Part shown: one piece after another, positions 48,916 to 53,811 of the stretch
Layout: each line of letters begins with the position of its first letter
Numbering within the stretch: position 1 is the stretch's first letter
DNA from: Actinomycetota bacterium
GTDB lineage: Bacteria > Actinomycetota > Geothermincolia > Geothermincolales > RBG-13-55-18
NCBI GenBank assembly: GCA_016931915.1
Contig: JAFGDU010000154.1
Coordinates: 1-53,811 of the forward strand
Direction: 5' to 3'
Length of the DNA: 53,811 bases
Translations under genes and position numbers: made by a program
Notes under the pieces: model-generated
What the model saw: only the letters and a program-made list of their open reading frames with translations
The model's database searches: none
Told to the model about the DNA's origin: nothing

Positions 48916-50055
48916 CTATCCCTGCCGCGGTCTACCCTGCAGGCAATCCGCCAGGGTATCGCCCATCACCTCGAACTGCCACGCCTTGAGCAGGCCGCTG
49001 TTCCTCATCTCCTTCAGATCTGCGGGTTTCTCCCGTGCCAGTGCCTTAAGGACGGCGTTGGGCAGGAGGAAGCCCGGGTCCAGCCCGAGTTCCTCCGCCT
49101 TGCGGTCCCTGGCTTTCTTGAATTCCTTGAGTATCTTCTCGGCCGTGAAATCCCTCTTCTGGTGCACTGGCTTCGGGAAACTGGGAAGCTTGCTATCGGG
49201 TATCTTCATGCCCTTCTCGACAGCCCTGTTGATCTCGTTCCCGAACCTCGCGGCCTGGCGCTCGGAGAGGATATGCAGCGCCTCCAGATTCCGGCGACCG
49301 CGAGGCTGCTTTTCCGCGATATGCAGCAGTCTCTCGGTACCTATGACCTTGAATGTCGGCACGTCCATACTCTCGGCTCTTGCCTCACGCCACTCCAGGA
49401 GTGTCTGCAGCACCGCCAGCTGGCGTGGTGAAAGGTCTCTGGCCCCTTTTACCCGGGTGAAAGTCGCTTTTTTCGGGGGTAAGGGCTCCAGGTTGGCCAG
49501 GAGTCTCTCGAATTCCTCCTTTGCCCATCCGGTCCTGCCCGCGGCGGCGATATCGGCGGCGAGACGGTCTCTCAGGCTGCCCAGGTATGCGACGTCCATG
49601 GCCGCGTATTCGAGCATCTCGCGCCCAAGTGGGCGCCGCGACCAGTCCGCCTTCTGAAACCCCTTATCGAGCTGGATATCGAAATACTCTGAGAGCAGAT
49701 CGGCAAGTCCCACCTTCTCCTTGCCCAGGATACGCGCCGCTACCATGGTATCGAAGACCGGCTCCGGCTTCACGCCCAGGAAGGTAAGGAGCATCCTGCC
49801 GTCGTAGTCGATATCGTGGAAGACCTTCTCTGTAGACTTGTCCCTGAGCAACGGAGCCACCTGTGACAATTCCAGACCGAAGGGATCGAGGATAAAGATG
49901 TCCTCGCCGTCGCTTATCTGCAGCAGGGCGATCTTCTCCGCGTAGTGGTGGTAGCTGTCTGACTCCAGATCCACGCTTATGCATTTACTGTCACGCAGGT
50001 GCTCCAGCATCTCGCGCAAGGCTGTCGGGTCACCAACATATTGTAAATCGACCAT
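48916..50055 (-). CDS. rnd: Ribonuclease D
   Basis: A 3'-5' exoribonuclease for tRNA and small-RNA maturation. The DEDD active site is intact: ISVDLESDS (Asp, Glu), FHDIDYDGRML (Asp) and EYAAMDVAYLG (Tyr, Asp). Two HRDC-type helical domains follow (LSPRQLAVLQTLLEWREARA, KEEF..LLPNAVLKALA region). The true start is ATG 50055 (MVDLQYVGDP), giving 379 residues, the family norm; the longer open frame upstream is non-coding. A TATAAT lies only six bases before this ATG on the minus strand, so the mRNA is probably leaderless. Confidence 0.93.
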   Translation of the reverse strand: MVDLQYVGDPTALREMLEHLRDSKCISVDLESDSYHHYAEKIALLQISDGEDIFILDPFGLELSQVAPLLRDKSTEKVFHDIDYDGRMLLTFLGVKPEPVFDTMVAARILGKEKVGLADLLSEYFDIQLDKGFQKADWSRRPLGREMLEYAAMDVAYLGSLRDRLAADIAAAGRTGWAKEEFERLLANLEPLPPKKATFTRVKGARDLSPRQLAVLQTLLEWREARAESMDVPTFKVIGTERLLHIAEKQPRGRRNLEALHILSERQAARFGNEINRAVEKGMKIPDSKLPSFPKPVHQKRDFTAEKILKEFKKARDRKAEELGLDPGFLLPNAVLKALAREKPADLKEMRNSGLLKAWQFEVMGDTLADCLQGRPRQG

Positions 50056-50448
50056 GCACATATTATAAAGGTCGATGCGGAATATGAAAGATGATAAAAC
50101 ACCCGCGATCGTATTCCGTCTCTGAAGCCACTCGCATCCTCTCTCTGTATGCGATAGTCGCCCCAGGATGTGCAGGAGAACGATAAAAGCCGAGCAAGAC
50201 CGCGGGTATAGAAGCTGCAGCGTTGCACCATTTATATGGGCCAGGCACCAGCAAAGGCTGGGGTCTACATTGTTCTTCCCCATCCCCGCATCCCCGAACT
50301 CGAGCGACATCCCAGACGATGGGCTTTGGATGCGTCCTTCTTCGAGAAGCGTGATCGGATGGATGATGCCGGGCCTAAAGGCGGGATTAGCTCCGGGCCT
50401 TACTTCTCGGAGAGGAACTTTTGATGCTAATATATGCGTGGTGAGCTT
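50056..50448. other. Divergent region between RNase D and TetR genes
   Basis: About 390 bp. It holds the RNase D promoter (-10 at 50062-50067, minus) and a plus-strand -10-like TAATAT near 50428. A 62-codon plus frame (50236-50424) has no convincing ribosome site or homology, and I do not call it. Confidence 0.45.
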
Positions 50449-51069
50449 ATGGCCAGTAACGACACGCGAAGAAAAAAACGCCTTCCGGCCTCGGAGCGGA
50501 AGAAAGTGATTCTAGACGCAGCCCAGCGCACTTTCGTCGAGTTCGGATATCACGGCGCGCTCATGGAGACCATCGCCGAGCGGGCGGAGGTAACCAAGCC
50601 TATCCTGTACCGGCACTTCCCCAGCAAACTGGACCTACTTCTGGCCATCCTGGACCGCTCAGGAGAGGAACTGCGGGATGCGCTGCTGCAACCGGATCCG
50701 GACCAGATGGATTGGAACACCGCTATCAGGCACAGCATACACGCCTATTTCAGTTTCGTCGTCAGCTCCGAAAAGGCCTTCCGCCTCATCTATGCCACCG
50801 ATCTCAACGTGGACCGCAAGGCCGTTGAACGCATAACCCAGATACGCAGCGGCATAATCGACATTGTCACCAACATGATCCGGTCCTATACCGACACGGA
50901 GGTCGTCCCCTCACAGGATATAGAGGTGATGGCGATCATGCTCGTGGGCATGGTGGAGTCCACGGTCATACACTGGTTGAATAAGAGGGATATCTCCCAC
51001 GAGGTCTACGAGGAGAACCTGGTACGCGCAGCCGCAAGCATCCTGTCCAGGGTACCGTCGCGCCCATAA
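50449..51069 (+). CDS. TetR-family regulator 2
   Basis: A 206-residue regulator. The N-terminal helix-turn-helix contains RTFVEFGYHGALMETIAERA and EVTKPILYRHFPSKLDLLLA, followed by a helical ligand domain with no assigned ligand. I start it at ATG 50449 (MASNDTRRKK), with GGTGAG upstream; ATG 50434 is in frame but lies too close to the promoter. It precedes a VOC-family gene by 27 nt, so it may control that gene. Confidence 0.85.
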   Translation: MASNDTRRKKRLPASERKKVILDAAQRTFVEFGYHGALMETIAERAEVTKPILYRHFPSKLDLLLAILDRSGEELRDALLQPDPDQMDWNTAIRHSIHAYFSFVVSSEKAFRLIYATDLNVDRKAVERITQIRSGIIDIVTNMIRSYTDTEVVPSQDIEVMAIMLVGMVESTVIHWLNKRDISHEVYEENLVRAAASILSRVPSRP

Positions 51070-51096
51070 CGGGATGCAAAGTACAAGGGGGTCGTT

Positions 51097-51633
51097 ATGT
51101 CGTTGCTGGAACAGATACATATGCCTCGCCTCTCCCAGATCGGGATCTACGTCAAGGACATGGACTCGTCCATCAGGCAGTACGAGGATGTATTCGGCAT
51201 AGGCCCATGGCTGGTCCTGGAGGGAGAGACCGATTACTGCCTTGACCGCGGCAAGGAGGTAACCGTTCAGGGGCGTATCGGCATGGGATACACGGGTAAG
51301 ATCCAACTGGAGTTGATACAGATCCTGTCCGGCAGCAACCTCTACCTCGATACCATGGGGGGGCGCGAGGAAGGGCTTCATCATCTGGGATTTGAAGTAG
51401 ATAACCTCGAGGAGCGGCTGCTGGCCTGCCGGGAGGCGGGTATTGATATCCTGCAGCGTGGGACCCTGAAACAGCTCGGTATGACCATCGACTACGCCTA
51501 TCTCGATACCCTGGACTCGGTGGGGGTGATCCTCGAATTCATACAGACGCGCTTTCTGGGCTTCAAGGCCCGCCAGTGGCCGGGCTTGCTCAAGGTGGTT
51601 GCCAGGATACAGAGGCGTTTCGGATTCCCCTGA
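51097..51633 (+). CDS. VOC-superfamily (glyoxalase/methylmalonyl-CoA epimerase-like) protein
   Basis: A 178-residue protein with two beta-alpha-beta-beta-beta repeats: RLSQIGIYVKDMDSSIRQYEDVFGIGPW and GLHHLGFEVDNLEERLLACREAG. Candidate metal ligands are Glu in QLELIQ, His in LHHLGF and Glu in VILEFIQ. The first usual His (H-IGI) is Gln here, so metal binding may be altered. Relatives epimerise methylmalonyl-CoA or handle hydrophobic CoA esters and glutathione adducts. GGGGGT precedes the ATG. Confidence 0.82.
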   Translation: MSLLEQIHMPRLSQIGIYVKDMDSSIRQYEDVFGIGPWLVLEGETDYCLDRGKEVTVQGRIGMGYTGKIQLELIQILSGSNLYLDTMGGREEGLHHLGFEVDNLEERLLACREAGIDILQRGTLKQLGMTIDYAYLDTLDSVGVILEFIQTRFLGFKARQWPGLLKVVARIQRRFGFP

Positions 51634-51829
51634 GACCTCGACCCGGCACGGCAGCAAATATACGGCACTGCCGCGGTCGCATATGGGTTTTACGGGAATG
51701 ATGCATACGGGGTTGGTATGCTATCATATCTCCCAAAGCTAGTGAGTGGCCTTTTAACCCGCATCAGGAACGGATCCACGTAAGGTGAAATGACGGTATA
51801 GGGCTCGAGCGGTGTGAAGAAGGTGGGGA

Positions 51830-52450
51830 ATGGCCAGAAAGAGATTGCCGGCGCCTAAGAGGAGAAAGAGCATCCTCAAGGCCGCTGAGCGCTGCCTCTC
51901 ACGCAGGGGTTATTACAACTGCACCACGGCTGATATCGCCGCCGAAGCGGGAATAACCGAGCCCGTACTCTACCAGCACTTCGAGGATAAGCGCGATCTT
52001 ATCGATTCTCTGCGCAGCGAAGCCATCGAGGATATCGGCAATTACGTGGCCAGACGTTTCCTGAAACAGGAGACGCCGCTGGGGGGATTGCGGGAAACGG
52101 CAGAGGCCGTCTTCGATTATACCTCCCGCCACCGCAGCAAGATGCGCGCCTATTATTACTCCATACCCGAAATGGGGAAGGGGGGGCTGCGCAAGTCGCC
52201 GGTCGAGCGCCTGCATCAAGTGCATAGTGCCGTCTCCTATATACTGGAGGAGGCACGGCAGCAGGGGACCGTGATTGGCGATATCGATATACCCTCTTTT
52301 GCCTGGAGCTTTATCTCCCTGTTTGAAACGGTGTATATAGCCAACGCTCTCGGCCTCGACGTTCCACTCAAGGAAAAGGACCTCTACATGGACCTAGTCG
52401 ATCGCTTGCTTGCGACCATCTCCGTTCCCATCAAAGCGGATGAGGCCTGA
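51830..52450 (+). CDS. TetR-family regulator 3
   Basis: A 206-residue regulator with helix-turn-helix ERCLSRRGYYNCTTADIAAE, AGITEPVLYQHFEDKRDLID. The remainder is a helical effector domain. AAGGTGGGG precedes the ATG. It lies 196 nt after the VOC gene and is followed directly by another tetR, whose ATG comes two bases after this stop codon. Confidence 0.88.
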   Translation: MARKRLPAPKRRKSILKAAERCLSRRGYYNCTTADIAAEAGITEPVLYQHFEDKRDLIDSLRSEAIEDIGNYVARRFLKQETPLGGLRETAEAVFDYTSRHRSKMRAYYYSIPEMGKGGLRKSPVERLHQVHSAVSYILEEARQQGTVIGDIDIPSFAWSFISLFETVYIANALGLDVPLKEKDLYMDLVDRLLATISVPIKADEA

Positions 52451-52451
52451 C

Positions 52452-53060
52452 ATGGCGGGGAAATACGGCCCGCGCGGCAACCGCAGGCAGCAGATCATAG
52501 AGGCGGCGATAAAGGCCTTCGCGGCGAAGAATTACGACGGCGCCTCGGTCACCGAAATCGCTAACGCGGCCGGCATAACCAAGCGGGCGATATACCGCTA
52601 CTTCCCCACCAAGCGAGAGCTCTTCTACGCCGTGCGCAACGAGGTCTATTCCTCGCTTGTCAGCAATCTCTGGAGCGAGATGCCGCCGGCCAGTAACTTC
52701 AACGAGCTTGCCGAAACCCTCATGCGCAACCACATGCGGTTCGCCCTGGAGAATCCCGACATGTCGCGCATAATAGTAAACACCATATCGGAGGCGGCCA
52801 CCCGGGAATTCCGGGAAAACATCGAGGCCCTCCTCGAAGAGCGTGCCGGAGAGATCGTGGGACTGATGAGGTCGGGCATAGAGGAGGGGACCCTGGATCC
52901 CGACCTCGACCCCACCTTCGTTTCCTGGATGCTGGTACTGACGTTCCTCTTCCTCGTCTACATGCAGGCCTACGAGGATGACTGGCTCATCCCGCAGGGA
53001 GTCGAAGCGGCATCGATGCTGATACGCCCCCTCCTCGCATCCCTCGCCCCCCGCAGCTGA
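52452..53060 (+). CDS. TetR-family regulator 4
   Basis: A 202-residue regulator with helix-turn-helix KAFAAKNYDGASVTEIANAA, GITKRAIYRYFPTKRELFYA. The C-terminal domain has the pattern of regulators of fatty-acid or multidrug genes. I start it at ATG 52452 (MAGKYGPRGNRRQQ), with GAGG six bases upstream, giving tight coupling to TetR 3; the longer frame from 52410 would overlap it by 41 nt. Two co-expressed TetRs could form heterodimers or act on different signals. Confidence 0.88.
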   Translation: MAGKYGPRGNRRQQIIEAAIKAFAAKNYDGASVTEIANAAGITKRAIYRYFPTKRELFYAVRNEVYSSLVSNLWSEMPPASNFNELAETLMRNHMRFALENPDMSRIIVNTISEAATREFRENIEALLEERAGEIVGLMRSGIEEGTLDPDLDPTFVSWMLVLTFLFLVYMQAYEDDWLIPQGVEAASMLIRPLLASLAPRS

Positions 53061-53610
53061 TATGTTCCCGGGCCCGGTCCTCGCCCTCGCTTTTCCGGCC
53101 CGGGGCCTCCAGGTCTATATCCGACCCGGCGACAAGGCTGGTCGTCGTCGCAAGCTCCTCCGAGCACCTTGCTCGCCGGACAGGTTGTTGTTAAGAAGAG
53201 GGGGTGCTCGATGCCGTTATCCCCGGTTCTCTAAGGGGTTGCTCAGAGGGATGGGGTTCGCCAGAGGAAGTAGCAGCGTAGATCACGGGTGCCAGGCCTC
53301 CACATTCGGAATTGTGGAGGCGCTGGGACACCGCCGCACCGCCCTTCAGGCGGCACTGTCGCTTACGCGATGCAAACCACCGGACATGATTGCTCAGATG
53401 CATTGGGTTCTCAGTCATACCTGGCAGCGCAGTTCCCAATGTCGCTTCAGACCGACCCCCGGTTCTCTGGCTATGCCCGAATGCGTGAGCAACATTCCTA
53501 ACTGATGAATACAAACGCTTTGATATTCAATAACTACCTGCGATGGCGCCGCAGCAGAAGCGCGGCCATTCACACTGCCCTGGGTTTTCTATTCCAGCTT
53601 ATCGCGTAAG
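53061..53610. other. 550-bp gene-free region with hairpins
   Basis: No frame with credible coding character. Several inverted repeats are visible, the best at 53288-53332 (listed separately). Possibly a degenerate insertion or a structured RNA; nothing more can be supported. Confidence 0.4.
53288..53332. repeat. Extended hairpin
   Basis: CCTCCACA (53297-53304) and TGTGGAGG (53313-53320) form a perfect 8-bp stem around TTCGGAAT. The pairing extends outward through GGTGCCAG and CTGG..CACC with small mismatches. There is no T-run, so it is not a standard terminator for the TetR pair. Confidence 0.5.
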
Positions 53611-53811
53611 CTACTCGTATATCTTCTCTTCCTCGTTGAAAGCCTCGGGCGCGTCCAGCTCCACATCGCGCTTGCCGCGCACCCTCTCCTCCAGCTCCTT
53701 GTAGAACTCGTGCTGGATGATGAGGTTCATCACCTCGTTGGTGCCGGTCCAGATGGAAAGAAGGCGGCAGTCGCGCAGCATCCTCTCGATGGGATAGACG
53801 TTGGTATAGGC
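53611..53811 (-). CDS. Acyl-CoA dehydrogenase, C-terminal fragment (cut by window edge)
   Basis: The last 66 residues of an acyl-CoA dehydrogenase; the gene continues beyond the right edge. [24 protein letters not shown] and [11 protein letters not shown] match the C-terminal helical domain, including the FAD-contacting TGTNEV turn. Thr precedes the GT here, so the catalytic Glu would have to be elsewhere (as in isovaleryl-CoA-type enzymes). A charged tail ends the protein. Confidence 0.9.
   Translation of the reverse strand, partial: AYTNVYPIERMLRDCRLLSIWTGTNEVMNLIIQHEFYKELEERVRGKRDVELDAPEAFNEEEKIYE

Noticed and set aside
48916-50310. RNase D starting at 50310
   Set aside because: RNase D homology starts at MVDLQYVGDP (50055), and a -10 element lies directly upstream of it, so the extension is not transcribed.
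50236-50424. 62-codon frame before TetR 2
   Set aside because: No ribosome site, no recognisable motif, and it fills a promoter region.
53191-53514. 107-codon minus-strand frame in the right intergenic region
   Set aside because: No ribosome site, no homology, and composed of hairpin sequence; not supported as a gene.

Overview
The window is a high-GC chromosomal segment of a bacterium that is probably an anaerobic or microaerophilic, deep-branching Actinomycetota-like lineage. The pointers are tandem beta repeats starting FAEGTT in an exported deacetylase, GYD-domain proteins, a rubrerythrin, heterodisulfide-reductase-type Fe-S proteins, many TetR and acyl-CoA genes, frequent GTG/TTG starts and one probable leaderless mRNA. 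This placement is inference; no rRNA or marker gene is present.

Layout. 1-3.3 kb: 3' part of an FGGY kinase, then a Fic AMPylator gene lying between a real tRNA-Val (minus) and degenerate copies of that tRNA's 3' end. 3.4-6.6 kb (minus): an operon for a His-rich membrane-anchored protein, ABC ATPase, ABC-2 permease and TPR protein. 6.9-10.0 kb (minus): HdrD-like Fe-S protein, MetV-like protein, and an uncharacterised duplicated zinc-ribbon protein (paralog A). 10.3-14.3 kb (plus): acyl-CoA dehydrogenase and an acyl-CoA synthetase/enoyl-CoA hydratase fusion. 14.4-24.0 kb: a chemosensory cluster (cheA, cheW, a soluble MCP, cheR, cheD, cheY, cheX, cheB on minus; cheY on plus) bordered by a broken SDR-gene start and containing a broken cheC. 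24.1-26.8 kb (minus): thiolase, SDR and TetR; then paralog B (plus, 27.0-28.1 kb). 28.3-31.9 kb (minus): NDP-forming acyl-CoA synthetase alpha-type protein, CBS protein, antiporter. 32.1-38.2 kb (plus): Crp-type regulator, small Zn proteins, thioredoxin-fold YyaL-type protein, NifS-like protein, IscU, DsrE, TusA, rubrerythrin. 38.3-41.5 kb (minus): coiled-coil protein, exported polysaccharide deacetylase, HDAC-family deacetylase. 41.7-42.6 kb: two GYD proteins. 42.7-46.6 kb (minus): membrane protein, glycosyltransferase, RmlB, RmlC-like, RmlA. 46.8-48.8 kb: transglutaminase-like and membrane zinc-ribbon proteins. 48.9-53.1 kb: RNase D, three TetR regulators, a VOC protein. The right edge holds the C-terminus of another acyl-CoA dehydrogenase (minus).

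How the genes work together. The acyl-CoA genes form a beta-oxidation-type set: activation and hydration (fusion protein), oxidation (dehydrogenase), hydroxyacyl oxidation (SDR) and thiolysis (thiolase). Two near-identical 27-bp palindromes, one in front of each half of this set, point to one shared regulator, most simply the TetR encoded in the thiolase operon. Each palindrome lies in a divergent intergenic region whose other side leads to a paralog of the same unknown zinc-ribbon family. That family is therefore a candidate new component of the regulon.

The sulfur locus contains a NifS/IscS homolog that has lost its PLP lysine and other active-site residues, next to an intact IscU scaffold and the sulfur carriers DsrE and TusA. 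Its intergenic regions carry four copies of a ~90-nt hairpin element with compensatory base changes, three of which end in the Shine-Dalgarno sequence of the next gene. The regulon and this locus are the two most promising undescribed systems here.
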